Positions 54,902 to 64,000 of a stretch of DNA of 64,000 bases are shown here, in pieces. The first letter of the stretch is position 1. The number at the start of each line of letters is the position of its first letter. Below the pieces are notes generated by a model. The model did no database searches. It saw only the letters and a program-made list of their open reading frames with translations, and was not told the DNA's origin. The stretch is from assembly GCA_001792895.1 (NCBI GenBank), contig MARA01000021.1, forward strand, positions 620,001 through 684,000, read 5' to 3'. The DNA comes from Lentinus brumalis (Eukaryota > Basidiomycota > Agaricomycetes > Polyporales > Polyporaceae). The position numbers and the translations under genes are program-made.

Positions 54902-55537
54902 ATGTCTGGAACACTCAGCTCGAACACGCGCGGTGCCGGGGAAGCATTCCCCGCCGCCGCGTCTGAATCTAGCAGCATGTCGCTCGGGGAGGCCCTCCGT
55001 CGCGTGTGGGACGCGCTCCCGCAGGACGCGAAGGACGAGTTCGTGAGGCGCGACGAAGAGCAGGAAGCTGATTATGCACGGAAGGCACAGGACCGGCGCG
55101 AGGGCGAGGTACGTTCATTGTCTATCTACTCCCCCCCCCTTCGCAGCACGTCGTCTAACCAGCCATTTTTGTACCTCCCACAGACGGCGCCAGCCTGGTA
55201 CGAGCTCGCAGTGCCCGACGACTTCCGCCCCGTGATCGCCGCTCCGCCCGCGTCCGAGTCGCAGGGTCCGGAGCTCGAGCTCGTGTCGATGATGGACGAC
55301 GGCGCGGAGGGCAGCATGTGGCTGTGGCACTGGGGGCCGGAGCACTTCGTGCACGACAGCGACAGACGCGTGGACGGCGTCCAGGAGGCGGCCGCGTTCG
55401 AGATGATGGCGCGGGAGCTTGCGGCGCGCCGTGTGCATGAGGACCCGGGCGCGGCGCGTATGCACGCGGAGTTTGCGGAGGAGTGCCGGAGGGAGCGGGT
55501 CGCGCTGGAGGCGGCTGCTCAGTGGCGGAGGGAGTGA
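54902..55537 (+). CDS. Small protein with HMG-box-like helices and charged C-terminus
   Basis: Starts MSGTLSSNTRGAGEAFPAAA. Exon 1 ends REGE at 55108. An in-phase 75-nt intron (55109-55183, gtacgt...cccacag) leads to TAPAWYELAVPDDFRPVI, giving about 187 aa spliced; retaining the intron would also keep frame. Residues about 26-65 (SLGEALRRVWDALPQDAKDE then RRDEEQEADYARKAQDRREG) match the pattern of HMG-box helices 2-3. The N-terminal helix of that fold is not seen, so DNA binding is only a guess. The tail is Ala/Glu/Arg-rich and helical (AAAFEMMARELAARRVHEDP). Confidence 0.6.
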   Translation: MSGTLSSNTRGAGEAFPAAASESSSMSLGEALRRVWDALPQDAKDEFVRRDEEQEADYARKAQDRREGEVRSLSIYSPPLRSTSSNQPFLYLPQTAPAWYELAVPDDFRPVIAAPPASESQGPELELVSMMDDGAEGSMWLWHWGPEHFVHDSDRRVDGVQEAAAFEMMARELAARRVHEDPGAARMHAEFAEECRRERVALEAAAQWRRE

Positions 55538-56352
55538 TAGTGAAAGAGGCCTTTGGGATAGGTTGTTTCGGTTATTCTGCTTCGTTCTTCCGTTCGTTCT
55601 TCGACTGATTTGCTTGATTTGCTCGTCGTATATGTATGTCTTTTTTATGATAGGAGTCTCTCACGTATGCGCTCATGTGATGTGCCAATGCCATCCTTCT
55701 ACCTAACAACTTGATTTCCTTGTGAGTTGTCATTTTTTTTCCTCATTGAAGTCATGTTCTGGAAACGGACGTGCATCGAAGCGCTCGGTATCCAAAGGGG
55801 AAGCACATTGCCACTCACCCTCATCACCGCCAAAGGCTATTGCTAGCTGATTCGTCTCATTAGTCGACTGTCTTGGTATAGGTGATGTTCAAAGGGATTG
55901 TTGAAGGACGCGACGTCCGGGAGAAGAGAATGAAGATTGTCGACTCGCAGAAGCTCGCTCGTTTCACGTCGCGCAAGACAGCGAGGGGCTCCTTTGTCCG
56001 AGTGAAGGTGCAGTGAACAAACTCTCTTAGTGAAGGCGGATTAGAGCTGAATGTTCTCTCCAGCAAAGCACCGATTGTATGCGCGGGCACAAGGGGAAGA
56101 TATCTCGCCACCGTCGCAACGGCTTTCATGGCGATGCACACATTCAAGTTTCTCTCAGTAGCCGCTTAGGATCCTATAAGTATAGTACACAGTAGGCTCT
56201 CTAGGCATCGTATCCTCTCCTCCCCGTCCCACTGCTGAAGTCCCAGCCTAGCCTCGACTCGCCTGCTCACCCTTGACTCATCCATCGACGTGGACATAGG
56301 ACTCTCGCCGCCCTAGATCGCGTCTCTTCGGCCTCTCCGACCACTCGGAGCC
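55538..56352. other. Intergenic DNA with a plus-strand TATA candidate
   Basis: Short minus frame 55860-56147 only. A TATAAG sequence at about 56175 faces the next plus-strand ORF. Confidence 0.35.
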
Positions 56353-56822
56353 ATGCCTAAGGCGCGGCAGACACCTCGTACCAGTACGTCGTCTACTACG
56401 CGAAGATTGCACGGTCACTTACCTCCATCATCCCCCTTCAGCCCGACTCGGAACCCAATCCTTGCGCTCGCCACAGACCGATGTCGTCGACCAACCACAG
56501 TCGTATCACGGGCAACTCCTCCTCCTGTCATTTGATGTGGATCCCGCCTACCTCCACAACATTCTCTGCTAGCTCCGGCCCGGTATGGATTAGAAGTCTG
56601 GCACAAGCCTTACTCCGAACAGCCCCGCACACCATGTCTACTACGGATCATGGAAGTCATCAACGCGCTGCTCTACGGACTCGTCCTTCGAGTTTTCTTC
56701 CTTCCTGCTTGGTCAGAAAACTCCATTACCCCGCCGACGCGGAGCGCATCACCACTCTGTCAATACGCTGTCAGTGCGCCCAGAACGAGCGTGTTGACGA
56801 GTTCATCAACGAACTGCTGTAG
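56353..56822 (+). CDS. Tentative hypothetical gene, splice structure unresolved
   Basis: Starts MPKARQTPRTSTSSTTRRLH, a basic Pro/Thr/Arg start like the family-2 genes. Possible continuations in different frames include DVVDQPQSYHGQLLLLSF, then YGLEVWHKPYSEQP and RIMEVINALLYGLVLRVFFL, which read like real protein but need one or more unverified introns. It may be a decayed family-2 relative. No domain was recognised. Confidence 0.25.
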
Positions 56823-57896
56823 ATCAGCGCTGAGCGTGGGGATCTGTCCGAGGCCGACTCTGGCACGGTGATCTACGGGGCTGCTGCATCGGTATCCGCG
56901 GTGAGCGCTCCGAACACGATGTCCGACGAGCGTAAGGAGGACTGGAGATCGGCGACAGGAGCGGGCCGTCTCGCACTCATCTCCTCAGTCGAAACCGCTG
57001 AGAAACTTGAAGACTACTGCTTGGCCGGCCTGTGAAGAAGACGACGGCAGCGGAGAGGATGAAGGCGGCAAGTGGGAGGTGACAAGTCTCCACTGCTTCT
57101 ACACGAACACTGTCAGGGCGCCGTGCTCGAGATGCCTACCGGACGTCAGGAGGCCGTCAGTTGCAGCCTCACGGACCCATCGAACTCAATGATGGCATGA
57201 CTTGTTGGGCACGCCACCGTGCAGTTTCTCACCGCCATGGGTAAGTCTCGATCGAGTGACCTCGTGTTCCAGTCGACCCGACACTGACATCGCTGCTTCC
57301 AGAAGAACAAGCAGAGGGTGATTGCCCTCAACAAGGCGTGCAACGGGAGGCACACAACTCTCTCTGCGTCTGCACGCCGCGATCCCCATGCGAACTTGCC
57401 ACGTTCCCTACTAGGCTACGCAGGAACTATCAAGACGCTGCGTCTACTCAGTCCTCTTCAACTCACGCTACTACCGCCGTAGGCTTCTGCACTTGGCGAC
57501 TTATACTTGCTGGCCTAGCGGTCCGCTACTATCCACGACCTCCCGGATATCATCCCCATCACCACCTACCAGTCCCCTGTGTCTCGCCACCTTCTACGTC
57601 TGTCAGTAAATCTTCCGGGAGCTCATCGGTGAGGAATAGATGCGGGCGCCCCAGGGCGAGAGAAGGAGTGGCAGGAGCGTCATTGTCAATGCGACTCCAC
57701 TGGAACATCACCCTCGTACTGCGATCAGCTCTCCAACCCACCGCCCTTAGACACGAACAGCTACCCGGGCCGAGCAGTTCAGCCATACATGGCGCCATAA
57801 TCCACAGCTCGCTGCGACTGGTCGTAGCAATCCTCCTTTCCGTTGCTTACACGCCAGTCAAGAGGGGGCAACGCACCGCGAGCCCGAGCCGTATGT
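56823..57896. other. Region with short frames
   Basis: Frames such as SDERKEDWRSATGAGRLAL (about 56920) look coding but cannot be joined. A frame at 57338-58003 overlaps the 22-bp repeats and is not convincing. Confidence 0.25.
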
Positions 57897-57962
57897 CGCC
57901 ACACCGACGAGAACATGCCGCCGCACCGACGAGAACATGCCGCCACACCGACGAAAACACAC
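57897..57962. repeat. 22-bp minisatellite, three copies
   Basis: The unit cgccacaccgacgagaacat (plus gc) occurs three times in a row with few substitutions. Confidence 0.85.
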
Positions 57963-58461
57963 TGCCTGACCTCTACTCTCATCGCCAGGCTTGTTGCGCT
58001 TGAACGCAGCCCCATAATTCTCGTTCAGTCACCCTCAGTGAGTACCTCGGCGGACATGTGTCATAGCGCGTCGATGAATGTATGGTGGAGAGCTGACTTG
58101 CCACGAAGTCTACAACCATGTCCCTCAATCAAATCCGTATCCTCGAAATCGGTCCACGCAAGATTCCCTCACCTACACCTTCCGAATTGTTTTTCAGTGC
58201 CTTGTATTTACCGGATACTGTCCGGCTGAGACCATCCCTTGGCCAACGCAGCTGGTCGTACTCAATCTGGACACGCCTGTCACGACTGCGAAGCCGAATG
58301 GACAACGCACCACCCCGCCAGCCCTCCCCGTTCTCGCCCACAGCGCCGTTTTTCCCGAACCCATCGCTCCAATTCTCCTCTAGGTCTCACTCCTTTCTTG
58401 CTTCCTTCTCGAGCGGTCAGGGCGTCGAGAAAGGAGAGATGACGCGTCAGCTCGGAGTGAA

Positions 58462-59342
58462 TTGACCGTGCGATCTACGCGCCACGGCGAAGCAATCTGG
58501 TTCAACCGGGATCTTGTTCTACAACGCAAAGGCGCAAAGTTTCCCGCCGTTTCCACCGCCATGGTCTTTGACCCCTTCTTCACTACGCGCGCAACTTTGG
58601 ACGCTTGTCTTGGAGTGCAACGAGCCGGACCCACCGACCATCTCCCTCCGCGGTTTTGTAGAGCCACGAAAAGCTGAACCCTGATCTGGGCCATACTCCA
58701 TGCAGCCAGCGCACGCATACTACCCCTACTCTCACCACATTCACCGGTCAGAAGAGAAACCCTCAACCCAGTCCTATCGCTGACTATGTACAACCACCTC
58801 ATCCTTGCCTGCTACGGGCCAGAACACCGTCCCGAACACCAGTCTTCCGTCAACTGCAAATCCATGGTGAGTCTTCATTCTAGGCTCTTCCTGCCAGTGA
58901 GCAGCTCTGATTTTGTACCGCAGCTGCCTTCCCGATGACTCCCTTCCTTCTCGCGCGCGGAATCTTATTCGCCGGACGCACCGAATTACACACAACTCAT
59001 GATGATCTGGATATAGGACCGAATGCCGATGATCATGGGTATAAGTACCGCGAGCACGGAGCAGGCATAGGCGCCGCGCCTTATAAGGAGACGGTCCGTC
59101 GTACATTGCTCAAGGCTTCTCGACCTATGGGTGACGGTGAGCGGCGAGACAAGCTCCAACACTCAAGGCTCGTCGGGTGCGCCCAAGGCTCAGTCCGGTC
59201 GACGAATCGACGTCCTACTACTCAAATGATCACATTCGACGAAGCCGCTACGGGGGGATGTGGTCGTGGGTCATCGCATACTCAGAATGACCAGATTACC
59301 GTTCGCATACGACAGTGCCGGAATATTCTCAGCGGTTCGTAA
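58462..59342 (+). CDS. Tentative multi-exon hypothetical gene
   Basis: Three open blocks can be joined in frame: TVRSTRHGEAIWFNRDLVLQ to about 58612, SHEKLNPDLGHTPCSQ from 58673 after ttttgtag, and AAFPMTPFLLARGILFAGRT after an intron with gtgagt...accgcag (about 58865-58921), ending at 59342. The first frame begins at TTG, so the start and any upstream exon are unknown. No domain was recognised. This is a hand-built model and may be wrong. Confidence 0.28.
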
Positions 59343-60097
59343 GTACTACTATTACCCTCGGCACACATGAATGAACGCACAGTGCTTAAATTGCGACTTT
59401 GACAGGACGATACGTGACGGCGGCTTCGGCCACGAATGCAAACTGCAGTACAAAGAACGAGTACTTCCCGGCAAGTCTCAAGCTGGCGAGGGAGGGCACG
59501 CTGCTCAACGACAAACCATGACGCTCGCAAAGCTGCTGCGACCACTGATCGATGCGCTTCCCTGCCCTCTGACCGCCAAGAGGTTGGCTTAGGCTGGCCT
59601 GGTCGTCGATTTTCTTCCACTGTATCGCATAAGTACGATACTACGTATGCTCTTCTTCTCATGGTAACACTACTGTATATTTATTGAATGGGTTCTTCCC
59701 ATACTTCTGCGTTCAGCAACGGTACTGAGGACAGTCGGTGGGGATGCGGGCGACGTTGCAAGAAAGAGACGGCGGATGAACACTGGGGTACCGCAGTAAC
59801 CCTCGGTACTTATGTACGTGACGCGCCTGTCGGCTGAGATAATTGTCAGACTGACCTGCAACAACGTGAGTTCAGCAAGACGGAGACGGACAGTGTGATC
59901 GCGCGCGAGGGACGATATCGCACGGGGAAGATCGCGGAAAGCGAGTACCTTCCAACTTCGTCAGGTCCTTCAAGCATCGTCGCCGTCTCCTGAATGCTTT
60001 GAATATGTGACTGTAAGTCCAATGTGGTTCATCTTGGCGCGGCTTCAAGCTTCAAGTTGGTCATATACAGATATCATAACGGGACCACGTTCGAAAC
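59343..60097. other. Intergenic DNA
   Basis: Only short frames (59371-59687 plus, 59282-59662 minus) without support. Confidence 0.35.
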
Positions 60098-61900
60098 CTA
60101 CATCCATGCCGGCCAGTGTTTATGTAACTTCGAGTACTCATAGCACTCGCGCGGAACCTTGCGCTCCCACAATACATCCTCCGGAATGCGTCTGAGGTTC
60201 CCCTGCTCCACGATAGTCAAGTGCTGCACGTACGGCGTGGCAGCCTCGGCGAGGTGCTCGTGCACGCCGGCATCTGGTTCATTGAGGAACACCACCACGA
60301 GACGTTCAATGGAGACCACGGCAGCCTCCACTCGTGCTTTCAGCACGGAGACCGGGGCCTTCGCCTGTGCCATTGTACGCATGTACACTGCGAGCGTCCG
60401 CATTTCCGGAAACGGCACATCGAACAGCGAATGCAAACAGGAGAGCACATCAGCGCCCTCAGCTTCTGGCTGCATCGGAAGAGCGGAGAAAGCATCGCTC
60501 CGCTCCGCTTCCTCAGGATCCGGCTTCCAGTCGTCTTGGTGGCCGCGAACATCCAGTACGAGAACCAGCGTGATGAGGTGGGGAAGGGAGTGCAGTATAC
60601 TGGGAGACTGGGCGACCAGCGTTGCGGCCTCGTACGTCACCCACAGCGCACGCACGTCAGCATACAGCGGAGAGCAAGCGAGCACGTCGCAGAGGGACCT
60701 TCGTGCGTCCTCCTCAGTCACGCTGGTATATAATTTGCGCGGCAGCTGGAAGTCGATACGAGTGCCGGAGGGAAGATCAGGGTCCACCAGTTGCAACGAG
60801 ACGCACTCTTCCGCGACCGTGTTGGTTCGATATGGGAGCTCCCCCGGACGGCTGCGTTCGCACCCGCTCACGCGCAGACACGTGAGCGTGGAAGGCGTGC
60901 GGGATGAGAGCACGTCCAGCGTGTCTTGGAGGTCGCACGGACGGACTGTGGAGATGCGCACAAGGCACGACGCGGGAAGGGTGACAGACCGCAAGATAGC
61001 GTAGCGGAATTTGGGCCCGATGTATACATTCGGCCAATTATCACCCTCGACATACTTAGTGTATGTATGCGCATCTGGTCGTCGATCGAAAGCATCTTCA
61101 ACTTGGTAAGCGGGAACGGCGGTCGCGCCGACTGTGTCTCCAGGTTCTTGAAGTGACACGCATCCAAGTACGCCAGGTGCAGTTGTTCGATGTTGGGACA
61201 GCGAGAGAGAAAGTCAGAGACCTCGTCGAACGTGAGGGACGACACCCCGCAGTGGCAGTGGCATGGTCCAAAATGAGCCCGGTGAGCGACGGGAATCGGT
61301 GCGACGGCAGGAACACGACTCCTCTGAGGAAGAGCACGCGCAATTCCGGCGCATGGTTATCGAACAGGGGGAACGTCGCCTGGGACGGACGATCTTGCAC
61401 ACGTGTGCCCGAGCAGACAAACTTGCAGAACCGCAGCGCATCGGCGCGGAAACTAGCAGATGCAGGTATATCGTCAACGCAGGCGCGAAGAAAGTACTCG
61501 CGGACGCGCTTGCCGCCGCCGTCACCGTCTCCGTGCAGGATCGTCATCGTCCCAGGACGCGCCCCAACCCAGAGGTGACGGACGAAGATAGGGGCCCCTG
61601 CGGGGAGGCGTCGGTAGCCCCACCACGGGTTGTCCACGTTCAGATTGCGTCCGTTGTGGCACTCGATGGTTACCAATAGGAAGGGGGAGTCAAGGCCGCC
61701 ACCGACGGCAGACCAGCACTATTGGGAAGAGGTCTTTCACTGGGAAGACCGTACAGGGACCTGCGTTTTCCGGAAGCTTGCTTTCAGGTCCATCCTTGTC
61801 ATCGTCTCGCCGCGGGACGAGGAAGACGATGTGCCCTAGGATCTCCCGGGAAATCGTTCAGGCTCGAGTCGCTGCAGAGAAAGAGCGAACATAAGTCTGC
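60098..61900 (-). pseudogene. F-box protein pseudogene with several frame breaks
   Basis: An F-box is readable at about 61870-61690: LNDFPG then EILGHIVFLVPRR ... VKDLFPIVLVCRRWR, with a frame change inside FPG/EIL. Downstream blocks are WWGYRRLPAGAPIFVRHLWV, then SSLTFDEVSDFLSRCPNIEQ, LKMLSIDDQMRIHTL and a long C-terminal frame (60098-61040: VTLPASCLVRIST ... LPHLITLVLVLDVRG ... YEYSKLHKHWPAWM). Frames change near 61860, 61255 (GGGG run) and about 61050, without usable splice sites. The family normally selects substrates for SCF ubiquitin ligases. This copy is most likely inactive unless the changes are sequence errors. Confidence 0.65.
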
Positions 61901-61941
61901 AGTGCTCCGATTCAGAGTCTCGATGTTATGTACATAGTCAT

Positions 61942-62167
61942 CGACGCACCTTGGTTCCGACGATCCATGGTCGGTTTGGAAGTCCCCAGACTGCTGCGCC
62001 AGCTCCATAGCGTCGAAATCTGTAAGCAAGCTGTCCGGTGTAGGCATCTTTGCTCGACGCACCTTGGTTCCGACGATCCATGGTCGATTTGGAAGTCCCC
62101 AGACTGCTGCGCCAGCTCCATAGCGTCGAAATCTGCAAGCAATCTGTCCGGCACTGTAGGCATCTTT
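61942..62167. repeat. 113-bp tandem duplication at the 5' end of the F-box pseudogene
   Basis: The sequence cgacgcaccttggttccgac starts at 61942 and again at 62055, a period of 113 bp with few differences. On the minus strand both copies read LLxDFDAMELAQQSGDFQ. Because 113 is not a multiple of 3, the duplication shifts the frame. Confidence 0.9.
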
Positions 62168-63350
62168 GCGACGGGAAGAGGAAGAGGAGGGACAGGCGTC
62201 CCCAGTCAACCTCGCGTGCCCCCTGAAGTACACCGGTGTTTACATAAGTTGTCTTCTTCAAGCTATATGTAACTTCCTCGGAATTCGAGTCTTGAAGCTT
62301 GAAGCTAAGCTTGAAGTCACAAGTACAGTCGGTCGACAACGATTCTCGGTGGGGAGGAGTGGGAGTGGAGGGGTCGAGTTCCTGCAAAGACTCCATAGGA
62401 CCATACATATACATCCATAGACACACCGCTAACGAACGTTTTGGTTCTGGTTTTCTCCAAGCCCATCCATACGTAGCGAAAACGGCACTCCAGCTCAACA
62501 TCAAACACCTCCAAAACAAACATGGGCGACGACGGAGAAGAAAGTCGGAACGGAATAACCAACAACCGGGGGAAGAGAGACGGGGGGCGGCGAGGGGTAT
62601 GAGGGTACGGTAAACGGTAAACGGTAAGCAGCAGCAGCACTGACAGCGAGTGCCGAGTGCCAAGTGCGGGTCGGTGGCGGGGGGCGGGGTAATAGCAGTA
62701 TGTACGGTACTTCTTTTGCGACGTTATGGGCGGAGGGGTTATGTATATCTACGGGGGTTTGGCGTGGGGTGAGGGGGTAAGAGGGTACGAGGGAAGGGGG
62801 TGGGGGTGGTCAGGTGTATGATGTATGTATGTATGTATGTATGTATGTACGATGTATGGCGTATGGCGTATGGTGTATCGGAAGTACGGATGCTGCGATC
62901 GGAATATATGGTACGGGTTACGGGGTACGGGGTACGAGCGAAATTTTGGCTGGGGAATCTCAATCTCAATCTCGACGTGGTGTGGTGTGGTGTGGTGTGG
63001 TGTGGTGTTATATGGGTGGATGGATGTATGTATGCAACGGAGGGGGCACGAGAGCACGACAGCCAAGATAATACAGAAGGCGAGCGAGTAGGATACGACG
63101 GATGCACAGGCAGACACGGAGACGGAGGATAGAGACAGAGCAGCAAAAATAATACTCAAACAGGAACGAGCACGCGCAAGGCGCGCCAAGAAGGAAAGAA
63201 CAGAAGAAAAAGAAAAAGCAATCGATGTGCGAAGGAAAGAAGGAGGAGAAGAAGGGGTGGAACCGCACCAGAATAGGTTACCGCATAGTCGCCCGACCGC
63301 GCGAGGTACCAAGGACCTGCACAACAACCCCAGAGCCCCAGGCGTCGAGC
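62168..63350. other. 3' flank of the last gene with clustered microsatellites
   Basis: There are tandem ATGT units at about 62820-62850, GGTGT-type pentamers at about 62980-63010 and several GGTAC-G repeats at about 62910-62940. Numerous frames here are repeat artefacts. Nothing coding is supported. Confidence 0.6.
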
Positions 63351-64000
63351 CTAGCACACCTCCACCTCCCACTCACCGCCCTCCCTGCCCTTGCCCGGCA
63401 TCCCCCGCAGCGCGATGCGCACCTTGCGCCGGCCCGCGCCAAACGTCGAGCCCGCAGCCCCAGGGCTCCCCGCACGCGACACCCCGCTCCCCACGCTGCC
63501 GTAGTCGCTCCCGAGCTCGAACTCGTACTCGTTCGGCGTCGACGACGGCGATGGCGCGCTCTGGAAGAAGGAGCCCGTCGGCGACGACGACGCGAGCGGA
63601 GAAGTTGACGCATAGGACGAAGACGCGTAGGACGAAGACGCGAAGCCAAAGTCGAGCGAGTGCAGGTCGGAGGAGGACCCGAACAGCGCCGGCTCGTTGC
63701 TGCCGACGCCGAGGAACGGCCCGAGGTCGTCCTCCGCGTCGTGCCACATCGTCTGGTCCTCGTCGAGCTCCTTGATCTGCCCGTGCTCGCTGCCGTTCTC
63801 CGCCGCCGGGTGGATCCGCACGCGGATGCGTCCGTCCTTCGCCGCGCTGGCGTCGAACGAGATGTCCAGCCCGCTCACGCCAAACTTCTCCGTGTCCAGA
63901 TCGACGAGCTCGAGCTTCCTGAACTCTGGCTCCGCGCTCTCGCCCGCGATCAGCGACGACGGCGCGAGGTCGAGGTCCATCGCACCGGCTCCGAACCCGT
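63351..64000 (-). CDS. C-terminal part of a larger acidic/Ser-rich protein, 5' end outside window
   Basis: The frame is open to the right edge. The first ATG in view is at 63980 (MDLDLAPSSLIAGESAEPEF), but the open frame upstream suggests this is internal. Visible features: a charged conserved-looking block (EFRKLELVDLDTEKFGVSGL, RIRVRIHPAAENGSEHGQ), an acidic DEDQTMWHDAEDDLGPFLG, a Ser/Ala-rich repeat region (SSSYASSSYASTSPLASSS) and a basic end (GRRKVRIALRGMPGKG then EGGEWEVEVC). The style resembles conserved Agaricomycete regulatory proteins such as transcription factors, but I cannot name it. Confidence 0.6.
   Translation of the reverse strand, partial: GFGAGAMDLDLAPSSLIAGESAEPEFRKLELVDLDTEKFGVSGLDISFDASAAKDGRIRVRIHPAAENGSEHGQIKELDEDQTMWHDAEDDLGPFLGVGSNEPALFGSSSDLHSLDFGFASSSYASSSYASTSPLASSSPTGSFFQSAPSPSSTPNEYEFELGSDYGSVGSGVSRAGSPGAAGSTFGAGRRKVRIALRGMPGKGREGGEWEVEVC

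Noticed and set aside
62814..63091. Tyr/Met/Val-rich ORFs in repeat DNA
   Set aside because: They are translations of ATGT and GGTGT microsatellites in several frames.
1..64000. tRNA, rRNA and CRISPR features
   Set aside because: I looked for tRNA B-box-like strings, rRNA signatures and regularly spaced repeats and saw none convincing. tRNAscan would be needed to exclude tRNAs fully.

Overview
This window looks like nuclear DNA of a filamentous basidiomycete, most likely a wood- or litter-associated Agaricomycete of polypore type. The grounds are the moderately high GC, many 50-60 nt GT-AG introns, protein families I associate with Agaricomycete genomes (a Helitron-type PIF1 helicase, F-box/LRR-like paralogues, a LINE) and TATA boxes followed by 5'-UTR introns. 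I see no housekeeping genes except possibly the partial gene at the right edge. No rRNA, CRISPR array or bacterial operon structure is visible. The window reads as a lineage-specific, transposon-rich, duplication-prone compartment. Exon models were made by hand from splice consensus and frame continuity.

Layout. (1) 1-3.7 kb: a 5'-truncated, twice frame-broken Helitron-type helicase joined to a ubiquitin-specific-protease-like domain, followed by a small spliced ORF. (2) 4.6-14.4 kb: a nest of two paralogous orphan families. Family 1 (three copies, 4.6, 7.2 and 8.4 kb) pairs an F-box-like N-terminus with a nucleotidyltransferase-like core; the first copy has an in-frame stop. Family 2 (6.2, 11.1 and 13.4 kb, and perhaps the five-exon gene at 9.5-10.8 kb) shares a C-terminal GD-[IVL]-V motif region. 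(3) 14.9-26 kb: a tandem segmental duplication of an F-box/LRR-like gene plus a second orphan gene. The orphan gene is frameshifted in the left copy and intact in the right. (4) 27.6-34 kb: small TATA-driven orphan genes and a 267-bp TA-flanked MITE that supplies the last codons and stop of one of them. (5) 34.6-39.9 kb: a LINE with gag-like ORF1, APE endonuclease, a degenerate RNase H-like domain and reverse transcriptase. (6) 40-51.7 kb: seven co-oriented genes for disordered, Pro/Ser/Tyr-rich proteins with similar promoter architecture, partly spread by a 2-kb tandem duplication. (7) 52.8-54 kb: degenerate tandem repeats and a nested fold-back element. (8) 54.9-64 kb: a small acidic/basic protein gene with an HMG-box-like helix pair, weak gene models, an F-box pseudogene with a 113-bp duplicated exon segment, microsatellites, and the 3' end of a probable nuclear protein gene.

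How the parts relate. Tandem duplication produces the paralogues, frameshifts and stops disable some of them, and transposons (Helitron, MITE, LINE, fold-back) interrupt or border them. The most noteworthy items are the helicase-protease fusion, the MITE that terminates a coding exon, the LINE with an apparently dead RNase H domain between EN and RT, and the array of TATA-plus-5'-UTR-intron orphan genes encoding disordered proteins.
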